From assembly GCF_003205615.1 (NCBI RefSeq), contig NZ_PYBV01000012.1, positions 93,450 to 157,449 on the forward strand: a stretch of DNA of 64,000 nucleotides. Direction: 5' to 3'. Position 1 is the first letter of the stretch; each line of letters begins with the position of its first letter. The translations under genes and the position numbers were made by a program. Shown here piece by piece: positions 25,745 to 33,102 of the stretch. This DNA is from Micromonospora arborensis (lineage in GTDB: Bacteria; Actinomycetota; Actinomycetes; Mycobacteriales; Micromonosporaceae). The notes beneath the pieces were generated by a model, which worked only from the letters and a program-made list of their open reading frames with translations, was not told the DNA's origin and did not search any database.

Positions 25745-26350
25745 ATGCCCCGCCGTACCCGTCCGGCGTCCCTCGTCGTCGCGCTGCTGCTCACCAGCGC
25801 CTGCGCCGGGTCGCCCACGTCGAGCCCGTCCGCCGTGCCACAACCAGCTCCCGCGTCCCCGGCCGGGTCGGCGGTGGTCGGGTCCGCGGTGGCTGGTTCC
25901 CCGGCCGATGCCGAGATGAGCGGGATCGACGTGGTGTTCCTGAGCACGATGGTCGGGCACAGCGAACGCACCCTGCAGCTCGTCCGGCTCGCCCGCGACC
26001 GCGTGCGCGACGACGCGCTGCGTACCCTGACCGCCGCCATCGAGGCGACCGAGGCCGACGAGCTGTCCACGATGCGGGGCTGGCTGCCCACCGCCGGGCC
26101 GGGCGCCAGCGCAGCCGTACACCAGCACGAAGGCCATGGGGACGAGGCCGCGCTCGACCGGCTGCGGACCGCGCCCGACGCGGACGTCGACCGGACGCTG
26201 CGCGAGGTGCTCGCGGACCACCAACGGGCGGCGGCCGACCTGGCCCGGGCCCAGGTCGGCGTCGGCCGCAACGAGCGCGTCCGTGACCTCGCCCGGCGGA
26301 TCGAGCAGTCCCGCAGCGCCGAGGTCGAGCTGCTCCGAGGTACGCCGTGA
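25745..26350 (+). CDS. DUF305 lipoprotein
   Basis: Starting at the ATG 25745 the 201-aa precursor has a lipobox LTSAC with lipidated Cys20, a Ser/Pro/Ala linker, then a four-helix DUF305 domain: DVVFLSTMVGHSERTLQLVRLA and later VHQHEGHGDEAALDRLR (shown in pieces; HSERT and HQHEGHGDE are the key parts), ending in a helix ARRIEQSRSAEVELL. DUF305 proteins are exported and His/Met-rich, and often lie near copper or oxidative-stress genes; the following msrB, a methionine sulfoxide repair gene on the opposite strand, fits that theme only loosely. Its biochemical role is not established. Confidence 0.85.
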   Translation: MPRRTRPASLVVALLLTSACAGSPTSSPSAVPQPAPASPAGSAVVGSAVAGSPADAEMSGIDVVFLSTMVGHSERTLQLVRLARDRVRDDALRTLTAAIEATEADELSTMRGWLPTAGPGASAAVHQHEGHGDEAALDRLRTAPDADVDRTLREVLADHQRAAADLARAQVGVGRNERVRDLARRIEQSRSAEVELLRGTP

Positions 26351-26371
26351 GCGCGCCCCGGACAGCTCAGG

Positions 26372-26776
26372 TCAGCGGGGTTCGAGCCGGATGGAGACCG
26401 AGTTGACGCAGTGCCGGGTGTCCTTCGGGGTGAAGCCCTCGCCGTGGAAGACGTGCCCGAGGTGGCTGTCACAGCGGGCGCAGCGGATCTCCGTGCGGGC
26501 CATGCCGAGGCTGCGGTCCTCGATCTCCTTGACCCGGCCCGGGATGGCGTCGTCGAAGCTCGGCCACCCGCAGTGCGAGTCGAACTTCGTGTCGCTGGAG
26601 AAGAGCTCCAGCCCGCAGGCTCGGCAGTTGTAGACGCCGGCCGTCTTCGTGTCCACGTACTCGCCGGTCCACGGGCGTTCGGTGCCGTGCTCCCGCAGGA
26701 CGTGGAACTCCTCGGGGGTCAACCGGACCCGCCACTCGTCCTCGGTGCGGGGCAGCTCGTTGTCGTCAAGACTCAC
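26372..26776 (-). CDS. msrB: Peptide methionine (R)-S-oxide reductase
   Basis: This 134-aa cytoplasmic enzyme reduces methionine-R-sulfoxide in proteins using thioredoxin. The catalytic Cys123 lies in RHCVNSVSI; zinc is held by Cys51/Cys54 (CRACG) and Cys99/Cys102 (CARCD); GWPSF and HLGHVF are also family hallmarks. The length matches single-domain MsrB. It converges with the DUF305 gene with 21 bp between stops, and its start faces the LigD polymerase gene, leaving about 47 bp for a divergent promoter. Confidence 0.95.
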   Translation of the reverse strand: MSLDDNELPRTEDEWRVRLTPEEFHVLREHGTERPWTGEYVDTKTAGVYNCRACGLELFSSDTKFDSHCGWPSFDDAIPGRVKEIEDRSLGMARTEIRCARCDSHLGHVFHGEGFTPKDTRHCVNSVSIRLEPR

Positions 26777-26823
26777 CCGTCAACGGTACGTCGAACGTCA
26801 GGGTCGTGGCATATGGTCGCGAG

Positions 26824-27858
26824 ATGGCTGGCACAAAGGCAGCGGTCGCCGAGGTCGACGTGGCCGGGCACAGCGTTCGACTGAGCAGTCCCGATCGGGT
26901 CATCTTCCCGCAGCGGGGCTTCACCAAGTCGGACGTCTTCCACTACTACCTCGCGGTCGGCGACGGGATCATGCGCGCCCTGCGGGACCGGCCCACCACG
27001 CTGCAACGCTTCCCCGAGGGCGTCGAGGGCGAGATGTTCTTCCAGAAGCGGGTGCCCACCCGGGGCGTGCCACCCTGGGTGACGACTGCGGAGATCACCT
27101 TCCCGAGCGGTCGGAGCGCCGCGGAGCTCTGCCCGGCCGATCTGGCGCATGTGGCCTGGGCCGCTCAGATGGGCACCATCGTGTTCCACCCGTGGCCGGT
27201 ACGCGCCGCCGACGTCGACCGACCCGACGAGCTGCGCATCGACCTCGATCCGCAGCCCGGCACCGACTTCGCCGACGCGGCGCGGGCCGCCGGGGAGGTC
27301 CGCACGCTCCTCGACGAGCTGGGTGTGACCGGTTGGCCGAAGACCTCCGGTGGCCGGGGCGTGCACGTCTACCTGCGCATCCAGCCCCGGTGGACGTTCA
27401 CCGAGGTGCGCCGGGCCACCATCGCGCTGGCCCGGGAGGTGGAGCGCCGCCACCCCGATCTGGTCACCACGGCCTGGTGGAAGGAGGAGCGCGGCAGGCG
27501 GGTCTTCGTCGACTTCAACCAGACGGCCCGGGACCGGACGATCGCCTGCGCGTACTCGCTGCGGGCCAACGCTCGGGCCACCGTCTCGACCCCGGTCACC
27601 TGGGACGAGCTGCCCGACGTCGACCCGGACGACTTCGACCTGCGCACCGTGCCGGCCCGGCTCGCCGAGCGGGGCGACCCGCACGCCGGCATCGACGACA
27701 CTCCGTGGGACATCACGCCGCTGCTGGAGTGGGCCGACCGGGACGCCGCCGCCGGCCAGGGCGACCTGCCGTATCCACCAGACCACCCGAAGATGCCCGG
27801 CGAACCCAAGCGGGTGCAACCCAGCCGCGCCAAGCACGCGCCCGACGAGAGCGCCTGA
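26824..27858 (+). CDS. Stand-alone LigD-type DNA polymerase/primase domain protein
   Basis: The ATG at 26824 (MAGTKAAVAEVDVAGH) gives 344 aa. The whole protein is the NHEJ polymerase domain of LigD, an archaeo-eukaryotic primase-like fold that fills gaps with ribonucleotides during end joining. Catalytic acidic residues appear in RIDLDPQPG (the DxD pair) and VFVDFNQTARD; KTSGGRGVHVYLR is the nucleotide-binding segment. There is no ligase or phosphoesterase domain, so it must work with separate proteins; an ATP-dependent ligase lies at 43234-44349. No Ku gene is in the window. Confidence 0.92.
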   Translation: MAGTKAAVAEVDVAGHSVRLSSPDRVIFPQRGFTKSDVFHYYLAVGDGIMRALRDRPTTLQRFPEGVEGEMFFQKRVPTRGVPPWVTTAEITFPSGRSAAELCPADLAHVAWAAQMGTIVFHPWPVRAADVDRPDELRIDLDPQPGTDFADAARAAGEVRTLLDELGVTGWPKTSGGRGVHVYLRIQPRWTFTEVRRATIALAREVERRHPDLVTTAWWKEERGRRVFVDFNQTARDRTIACAYSLRANARATVSTPVTWDELPDVDPDDFDLRTVPARLAERGDPHAGIDDTPWDITPLLEWADRDAAAGQGDLPYPPDHPKMPGEPKRVQPSRAKHAPDESA

Positions 27859-27875
27859 GCGGGCGGGATGCCGGG

Positions 27876-27910
27876 CTGCCCGGGGCCGACACGTCGTCGT
27901 CTCCGGGCAG
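27876..27910. terminator. Hairpin between convergent LigD-polymerase and anti-sigma genes
   Basis: CTGCCCGG (27876-27883) pairs with CCGGGCAG (27903-27910) in the 64-bp space between two converging stops. Confidence 0.5.
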
Positions 27911-27922
27911 TCCGACGGTCAG

Positions 27923-29020
27923 CTACTCCTCCGGATTGCAGGGGTTGAACATCTTGGGATGGATCGGCTTGCCGGCGGCCACCGTGTCGGCGATCTCCCA
28001 GAAGCCGTCCGCCCAGTAGCCGCCTTTGTCGATCTGCTGGAGCGCCTTCCAGTTGTGGCTGCTGCGCAACGCGTCAGCCGCCCGCCGGAGGGCGGCGTCG
28101 TCGCCACTCTTCTTCGCGCGCGTCCATTCGGTGATCCACGCACAGCCGACCGGGCCGAGCACCTGGATGCCGAACTGGTCGGAGTCGTTGACGCCTTCGA
28201 CGTTCACCGTGGCGGGGTCGAAGCCCGGAGGGAGCGGCACGTCGGCGAGCACCGCGGCCCGCCGCTCGTCCAAGCGCTCCGGTGTGACGATCTCCGCCGG
28301 GAGCGCGGCCAGCCACGTACGGGCGTCGACGCGGATCACGCTGGCGAGCACCCGGTCGAAATCGGCGCGCGTGTAGGCGGTCGCGGTGCGTACCTCGACC
28401 ATGGACCCGTCGCGAGGCTGAAGGATGACCTCGAACTCGCGCTCGCTGTATCGGAACAGGTGACCGGGCCAGCGGTCGACCTGCACCGACTCCGGCTTGC
28501 TTATCTGGAGCCGGTCCTTGTAGCGCCCGTCGTACTCGCTGGCCTGGTACCAGCTCATTCTGATGCTTCGCCCACCATTGCTGTAGGTGATGCTGCCCGC
28601 CCGCTCGGCGAACCCGTCGACGTGCGTTGCCTTCCAGCCGGGCTGGTCGATCAGCAGCCGCGGGTTCTCCTCGGCCGCCTTGAGCACCATCGCCGAATAG
28701 GTGGTCGTTCCCGGTGCCTCGGAGGTGGAGTTCGTTTCCGGAGACGCCTCGTGGCTCCCTGGCTGCTCGGTCTTCAGGATGGAGGTGCCGAATACGACGC
28801 CGAGGATGGCGGCGGCGATGCCTGCGCTGGCGAGACCGCTCATCAGGCGGCGGCGCGGTCGGGAGCGCCGCTGCCCTGGCGGTTCGGTGACGGATTCGAG
28901 GACTGGCGTGGACATGATCTCCTCCAGGAGGTTCTGCGCGACCCCGTCGAGGTGCGCGACGACCTCGGGTCGGTACGGGTCGGCGTCGCGGACCCTCCGG
29001 TCGAGCTGTTCGTCGGTCAT
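27923..29020 (-). CDS. CU044_5270-type membrane protein, putative regulator of the adjacent ECF sigma
   Basis: The 365-aa protein starts with a soluble stretch of about 60 residues (MTDEQLDRRVRDADPYRP), one membrane helix at about 61-82 (GLASAGIAAAILGVVFG) and an extracytoplasmic domain of about 280 residues with a C-terminal Cys pair (PVGCAWITEW, MFNPCNPEE). This is the arrangement of the CU044_5270 family, encoded directly after ECF sigma genes in actinobacteria. It overlaps the sigma gene by 4 bases. The N-terminus most likely holds the sigma at the membrane until the outer domain senses a signal; this is inferred from context because no zinc anti-sigma motif is present. Confidence 0.78.
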   Translation of the reverse strand: MTDEQLDRRVRDADPYRPEVVAHLDGVAQNLLEEIMSTPVLESVTEPPGQRRSRPRRRLMSGLASAGIAAAILGVVFGTSILKTEQPGSHEASPETNSTSEAPGTTTYSAMVLKAAEENPRLLIDQPGWKATHVDGFAERAGSITYSNGGRSIRMSWYQASEYDGRYKDRLQISKPESVQVDRWPGHLFRYSEREFEVILQPRDGSMVEVRTATAYTRADFDRVLASVIRVDARTWLAALPAEIVTPERLDERRAAVLADVPLPPGFDPATVNVEGVNDSDQFGIQVLGPVGCAWITEWTRAKKSGDDAALRRAADALRSSHNWKALQQIDKGGYWADGFWEIADTVAAGKPIHPKMFNPCNPEE

Positions 29021-29583
29021 CTGCCCTCCTCAGGGGCGCGTACGGCCATGACGTCGAGTACATGTCCGGGTGGGTCGAGGTCGTCACCGAGGATGTCCCG
29101 TAACCGGGCTCGGGCACGGGACAGTCGCGTACGGACCACGGCCGGGTTCACCTGGAGGACCACGGCGATCTCGCGCGGCTCCAGCCCCTCCCAGAAGGTC
29201 AGCATCAGCACCTCACGGTCCATCTCGTTGAGTCGGGCCAGCGCGGCCCGGACGGTGAGTCGTTCGGGCACCTCGCTGCCCGGATCGACGGCGAGGGCCG
29301 CCCGGAACCGTTGCCGCAGCCGATCGCCCAACCGCCCCCGGCGGGCTCCGCCGCGGTGGTGGTTGGCCAGCACCCGACGGGCCACGCCGTGCAGCCACAA
29401 CCGGGCCTCGGCCTCCGGCGGCATCTCGCGGCTGCGCCGCCAGGCGACGAGGAAGGTCTCGGCGACCACGTCGGCCGCGTCCTCGGGCTGTTCGACGCGC
29501 CGCATCGCGTACGCCAGCAGTGCCTCGAAGTTGACCGCGTAGACGCGACGGAAGCGTTCTTCGTGTTCAGTCCCGGAGCTCAC
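29017..29583 (-). CDS. ECF-type RNA polymerase sigma factor
   Basis: The GTG start gives 188 aa with the two conserved ECF domains: region 2 (FRRVYAVNFEALLAYAMRRV...DAADVVAETFLVAWRR) and region 4 (LNEMDREVLMLTFWEGLEPREIAVVL...NPAVVRTRLSRARARLR). The DADDVVAETF-like core of region 2.2 binds RNA polymerase and the C-terminal helix-turn-helix reads the -35. The downstream coupled membrane gene is the likely antagonist. The sigma probably transcribes this pair itself, but I could not confirm a duplicated promoter motif. Confidence 0.92.
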   Translation of the reverse strand: MSSGTEHEERFRRVYAVNFEALLAYAMRRVEQPEDAADVVAETFLVAWRRSREMPPEAEARLWLHGVARRVLANHHRGGARRGRLGDRLRQRFRAALAVDPGSEVPERLTVRAALARLNEMDREVLMLTFWEGLEPREIAVVLQVNPAVVRTRLSRARARLRDILGDDLDPPGHVLDVMAVRAPEEGR

Positions 29584-29730
29584 GTCTACCCCATGTCCGG
29601 TCCACCGTCCGTCGTGACAGTGGTCGATCGGAAAATCGCGGCATGTGGTCCATCGGGGTCATGAGTGCCGTGAACGCTACCGCCAGCCGATCCGCACCGC
29701 CGACGCCCCGTTTCGTCCCAGGCACGGCAG

Positions 29731-29759
29731 GGGCCAGCGGCCCTGGCGGCCGCTGGCCC
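29731..29759. terminator. Hairpin in the sigma/CMD spacer
   Basis: The 12-bp perfect arms GGGCCAGCGGCC (29731-29742) and GGCCGCTGGCCC (29748-29759) with a 5-base loop lie 24 bases beyond the CMD stop (minus strand). The remainder of the 199-bp spacer 29584-29782 shows no other gene. Confidence 0.7.
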
Positions 29760-29782
29760 TGGTGAAAGACGTGGACAGTCGG

Positions 29783-30211
29783 TTACGCCGGGTCGTCACG
29801 CGTGGCGAAGACCTCGCGGGCGGCGAAGGTGGCGTTCACTGCGCGGGGGAAGCCGCAGTAGACCGCGGCGTGGAGGATGGCTTCGGTGATCTCCTCGCGC
29901 GTCAGACCGACGTTGAGCGCGGCACCGATGTGCACCTTCAGCTGCGGCTCGCATCCACCCAGAGCGGTGAGGACGCCGATGGTGACCAGCTGCCGGCTTC
30001 GGGGGTCGATTCCGGGACGGTCATAGATGTCGCCGAAGGCGAAGGCTGCGACGTGGTGGCCCAGGGCGGGGTTGATGTCGGCCAGTGCGTCGATGACGGC
30101 CTCACCCTGGTGCCCGTCGATCTGGGACAGCACGCTCAGGCCGTGTTCACGGCGGGCAAGGTTCTCCGGGCTGTTGATGTCGTGCTGGGCAGTGCTGGTG
30201 GTTCTCGTCAT
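29783..30211 (-). CDS. Carboxymuconolactone decarboxylase family protein
   Basis: The 142-aa all-helical protein matches the CMD/AhpD superfamily: PALGHHVAAFAFGDIYDRPGI, DPRSRQLVTIGVLTALGGCEPQLKVHIGAALNVG (key parts RSRQLVTI and LKVHIGAALN), and ITEAILHAAVYCGFPRAVNA. The AhpD-type CxxC redox pair is absent; instead CEPQLKVH resembles PcaC-like decarboxylases. The substrate is unknown. It overlaps the MerR regulator upstream by 4 bases and must be its direct target within an autoregulated two-gene operon. Confidence 0.88.
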   Translation of the reverse strand: MTRTTSTAQHDINSPENLARREHGLSVLSQIDGHQGEAVIDALADINPALGHHVAAFAFGDIYDRPGIDPRSRQLVTIGVLTALGGCEPQLKVHIGAALNVGLTREEITEAILHAAVYCGFPRAVNATFAAREVFATRDDPA

Positions 30212-30672
30212 GGCTGGGGTGCTCCCGCATAGGTGGCGATCTTGTACTCGGTGGCGGCCAGGGCCAGCTGCAGCTGAGCGATCTGGGCGCGCAGGGTGTC
30301 TCGGTGCTCCAGCATCATGTCGAGGCGCTCGGGCACGGTGGACTGGCCGGCGTCGACGAGCTCGATGTAACGGCGCAGGTCACTGATCGGCATGCCGGAG
30401 GTCCGCATTCGAGTGAGGAAGACCAGACGTCGGACGGCCGCGGCGTCGTACCGGCGGTGGCCGGCGTTGTCCCGCGCGACCTGGACCAGGCCGATCCGTT
30501 CGTAATAGCGCAACGTGTGGGGATTGATCTTCAGATGCTCTGCCGCCGTGGCGATGTCCCACTCGGTTGCGTCGTCATCGCGGGCGAGTTCGCGCAGCGA
30601 CTCGATGGCGACACCGTCTGGCGGGTCCACCGCGAGGCGCAACGCCTCCCGAAGTGCGTCGTCAACTTCCAT
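30208..30672 (-). CDS. MerR-family transcriptional regulator
   Basis: The ATG at 30672 gives 154 aa: a roughly 35-residue N-terminal extension (MEVDDALREALRL), a winged HTH (EWDIATAAEHLKINPHTLRYYERIGLVQV) whose diagnostic part is TLRYYERIGL, the wing RRYDAAAVRRLVFLTRMRTSGM, and a coiled-coil dimerisation helix (MLEHRDTLRAQIAQLQLAL). There is no C-terminal effector domain, as in the small NolA/AdhR-like MerR proteins that sense electrophiles or aldehydes. It starts immediately downstream of its own operator-promoter and overlaps the CMD gene it presumably controls. Confidence 0.9.
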   Translation of the reverse strand: MEVDDALREALRLAVDPPDGVAIESLRELARDDDATEWDIATAAEHLKINPHTLRYYERIGLVQVARDNAGHRRYDAAAVRRLVFLTRMRTSGMPISDLRRYIELVDAGQSTVPERLDMMLEHRDTLRAQIAQLQLALAATEYKIATYAGAPQP

Positions 30673-30679
30673 ACCCTGC

Positions 30680-30711
30680 ACGCTAGGGCTGTGAGCGCGC
30701 TCTAATGCAAG
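30680..30711 (-). promoter_or_regulatory. MerR-type operator-promoter of the merR-CMD operon
   Basis: On the minus strand, CTTGCA (30711-30706) is separated by an over-long 20-base spacer, centred on the palindrome GAGCGCGCTC (30702-30693), from TAGCGT (30685-30680). The stretched spacer with a central palindrome is the classical MerR arrangement. Seven bases after the -10 comes the merR ATG, so the mRNA is probably leaderless. Confidence 0.65.
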
Positions 30712-30795
30712 CGTCGCGTCAACTGAGCTCCCGGCTGGGGCCGACGTGCCGATGGGCGAGACGAAAGTGTCGTACACCAGTTCTAAAATTTGCTT

Positions 30796-32046
30796 GTGAT
30801 CGATGAGTTGGCCCGGGCGGAGAGTGCGGTGGCGGCCTGCGCCGACGCTGCCGTCTGGGCTCTCTCCGAGCAGGATCTGATCGCGACGATCGACGCCACG
30901 CACCGGCTCCAGCAGCGCTTGGCCGCCGTGCAGTTGGCGGCGGTCCGCGAGTTGGACGGTCGGGGCACCGCGGTGGCGCAGGGCGCCTCGTCGACGGCGG
31001 TGTGGCTGCGCCACCGCCTGCGACTCGGCGTGGCCGCTGCCCGCCGGCTGGTCGACCTCGCCGCTGCGGTCGACGCGGCCCCACCCGGCGTACGGGACGC
31101 GCTGGCGGCCGGTGCGGTCAGCGTGGAGCAGGCCCGGGTCATCGCCGACACGGTCGCCGTCGTGTCGGCGTCGGCCGGTGCAGAGGTCGCCGACGAGGCC
31201 GTTGGGGTGCTGGTCGAGTGGGCCGAGCACTTCGACCCCTCGCTGCTACGCAAGATGGGCACCCGGATTCTCGACCACGTCGCTCCCGACGTCGCCGACG
31301 TCGCCGCTGCGGCGGCCCTGGAGGCCGAGGCCGCGCGGGCCGCCCGCGACCGGCACCTCACCATCTCCGAGCAGGCCGGTGGTCGTCTGCGGCTCAGCGG
31401 CACCCTCGACGCCGAGGCTGCCGCGCTTTTGCGTGCCGTTCTCGACCCGCTCAGCGCGCCCTCCGGGCTCGACGACACCCGTTCCGCCGGGCAGCGCCGC
31501 CACGACGCTCTCGCCGACGTGTGCCGGCTCGCGCTGCGCACCGGCGAGCTGCCGGAGCGCGGCGGCGACGCCGCCCAGGTCGTCGTGACCACCAGCTATG
31601 ACGGCCTGAAGCGGCAGTTGCGCGCCGGTGCCCTCGACATCGGCCTGCGGCTCGATCCCGGCACGGTACGCCGGCTCGCCTGCGATGCCGCCATCCTACC
31701 CGCGGTGCTCGGCGGCGCCGGCCAGGTTCTCGACGTGGGCCGACAGCGTCGCCTCGTCAATGGCCCCCTGCGTCGGGCGCTGGTGCTGCGCGACGGCGGC
31801 TGCGCCTTCCCCGGCTGCGACCGGCCACCCCGCTGGTGCGCCGCCCACCACATCCGACACTGGGCGGATGGTGGTCCGACCAGCCTCGACAACGCTGTGC
31901 TGCTCTGCGGCCACCACCACCGACACGTCCACCAGGGCGACTGGGTGGTCCAGCTCAGCCACGACGGTCACCCGGAGTTCGTGCCGCCGGCCTGGCTCGA
32001 TCCCGAGCAACTCCCGCGCCGCAACCACTACCACCGACGAACGTGA
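30796..32046 (+). CDS. DUF222/HNH endonuclease (13E12 repeat family)
   Basis: The start is set at GTG 30796 because TAAAAT (30784-30789) followed by six bases suggests a leaderless mRNA; TTG 30790 is the alternative. The 416-aa protein has a long helical DUF222 region (residues 1 to about 290) and a C-terminal HNH nuclease domain: RDGGCAFPGCDRPPRWCAAHHIRHWADGGPTSLDN (key parts CAFPGCDRP, HHIRHWADGG and CGHHHRHVHQGDW). Zinc-binding Cys and catalytic His residues are intact. Such proteins are abundant and multicopy in actinobacteria; their biological role is unsettled, with mobile-element or DNA-damage roles suggested. Confidence 0.88.
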   Translation: MIDELARAESAVAACADAAVWALSEQDLIATIDATHRLQQRLAAVQLAAVRELDGRGTAVAQGASSTAVWLRHRLRLGVAAARRLVDLAAAVDAAPPGVRDALAAGAVSVEQARVIADTVAVVSASAGAEVADEAVGVLVEWAEHFDPSLLRKMGTRILDHVAPDVADVAAAAALEAEAARAARDRHLTISEQAGGRLRLSGTLDAEAAALLRAVLDPLSAPSGLDDTRSAGQRRHDALADVCRLALRTGELPERGGDAAQVVVTTSYDGLKRQLRAGALDIGLRLDPGTVRRLACDAAILPAVLGGAGQVLDVGRQRRLVNGPLRRALVLRDGGCAFPGCDRPPRWCAAHHIRHWADGGPTSLDNAVLLCGHHHRHVHQGDWVVQLSHDGHPEFVPPAWLDPEQLPRRNHYHRRT

Positions 32047-32079
32047 GCCGACCGGCACTGCCGGCGCCCACGGCACCGA

Positions 32080-32108
32080 TTGACTTTCGATAGGTAACGA
32101 GCGAAACT
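32080..32108 (+). promoter_or_regulatory. Promoter of the DUF2975 trio
   Basis: TTGACT (32080-32085), a 17-base spacer and GAAACT (32103-32108), then six bases to the ATG at 32115. No Shine-Dalgarno sequence is possible in that space, so the first gene is probably translated from a leaderless mRNA. Confidence 0.55.
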
Positions 32109-32114
32109 CGATGC

Positions 32115-32594
32115 ATGGTTACAGAGCATCGAGCGGTAGCCGCTCTCAAGGTTTTCCTCGTGGTGCTGTTCGGGGTCCTGGTCCTGTTCCAGACCTTCTC
32201 GCTGCCCGGGCAGTTCGCGCACATGGCCGCGGAATCGCCGGAGGATGCCTACCTCCGGTGGCCGGCGACCGCCATCGCGGTGTTCTGGGTGCTGTGCGTC
32301 CAGGTCGTCATCGTCTCGACCTGGCAGTTGCTCAGCCTGGTCAAGAACGACCGCATCTTCACCGAAGCGTCCCTGAAGTGGGTGGACGCAATCGTGTGGG
32401 CCATCGCCGCCGCGTGGGTGGTGCTCGTGGGTGTCTTCCTCTACGTCGGCTTCAAGGCCGACGACCCCGGAATGCCGCTGCTGCTGTTCCTTCTGACGGT
32501 GGGAGTCACGGTGCTCGGGCTCCTCATGGTGGTGATGCGTGCGCTGCTGCGGCAGGCGACCACGCTGCGGTCCGACATGGAAGCGGTGATCTGA
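32115..32594 (+). CDS. DUF2975 four-helix membrane protein
   Basis: The 159-aa protein has four membrane helices: VAALKVFLVVLFGVLVLFQ, ATAIAVFWVLCVQVVIVSTW, IVWAIAAAWVVLVGVFLY, and LLLFLLTVGVTVLGLLMVVM. Between helices 2 and 3 lies LLSLVKNDRIFTEASLKWVD, of which DRIFTEASLKWV is the conserved cytoplasmic motif of DUF2975. These proteins are almost always co-encoded with a small Cro-like HTH protein, as here, where the stop and the next start overlap (TGATG). The function is unknown; a membrane-linked switch controlling the HTH partner is plausible. Confidence 0.88.
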   Translation: MVTEHRAVAALKVFLVVLFGVLVLFQTFSLPGQFAHMAAESPEDAYLRWPATAIAVFWVLCVQVVIVSTWQLLSLVKNDRIFTEASLKWVDAIVWAIAAAWVVLVGVFLYVGFKADDPGMPLLLFLLTVGVTVLGLLMVVMRALLRQATTLRSDMEAVI

Positions 32595-32809
32595 TGCCCA
32601 TCGTCGTCCGCATCGACGTCGAGCTGGCCAAGCGCAAGATGAGCGTCGGGGAGTTCGCCGAGCGTGTCGGGCTCACGCCGGCCAACGTGGCGGTGCTGAA
32701 GAACGGCCGGGCCAAGGCCGTCCGCTTCAGCACGTTGGAGGCGATGTGCCGGGTGCTCGACTGTCAGCCCGGAGACCTGCTCGAGTGGGTCGAGGAGGAA
32801 ACCCCATGA
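32594..32809 (+). CDS. Small Cro/C1-type HTH regulator (DUF2975 partner)
   Basis: The 71-aa protein is almost entirely one helix-turn-helix domain: IDVELAKRKMSVGEFAERVGLTPANVAVLKNG, with recognition helix TPANVAVLKNGRAKAVRF, and LEAMCRVLDCQPGDLLEW at the end, the YozG-like subgroup of XRE regulators. It starts 1 base inside the upstream stop and overlaps the next ORF by 4 bases, so all three proteins are translated together. The target is unknown; autoregulation of this operon is the simplest guess. Confidence 0.9.
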   Translation: MPIVVRIDVELAKRKMSVGEFAERVGLTPANVAVLKNGRAKAVRFSTLEAMCRVLDCQPGDLLEWVEEETP

Positions 32810-32970
32810 GGTACGTCCTGACAGCCGTCGCCATTCTCGGGGTCGCGCTCGGCATCGCCGGCATCGCGCACGGGGAGGCCGACGACTCGCCGGGCCTCCA
32901 ACTCCTGGGCGTCGTGCTCGTGATCGGCGCGGTGGTGTTCGGCATTCGGAACCTTCGGGGCGGCAGCTAG
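32806..32970 (+). CDS. 54-aa two-helix membrane protein
   Basis: The ATG at 32806 overlaps the HTH stop (ATGA). The 54-aa product is two hydrophobic helices (YVLTAVAILGVALGIAGIA and LQLLGVVLVIGAVVFGI) joined by a short acidic loop HGEADDSPG. No family is recognised, but the tight overlap makes it a genuine third member of the DUF2975/HTH unit. It may associate with the DUF2975 protein in the membrane. A hairpin closes the operon 16 bases downstream. Confidence 0.75.
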   Translation: MRYVLTAVAILGVALGIAGIAHGEADDSPGLQLLGVVLVIGAVVFGIRNLRGGS

Positions 32971-32985
32971 CCGCCCCAGGCGCGC

Positions 32986-33005
32986 GGGCCAGCCTGAGCT
33001 GGCCC
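32986..33005 (+). terminator. Hairpin terminator of the DUF2975 trio
   Basis: GGGCCAGC, CTGA loop, GCTGGCCC; 8 perfect G/C-rich pairs followed by CTTCC. Confidence 0.7.
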
Positions 33006-33102
33006 CTTCCCGGAATAACGATCATGTAACGGGCGCGAACCTTTCCTGGTGCGTGGCCTGTCTTGATGGTCGTCGGCCCGTTGGGGCCAGGGGAGGCGTC
33101 GG

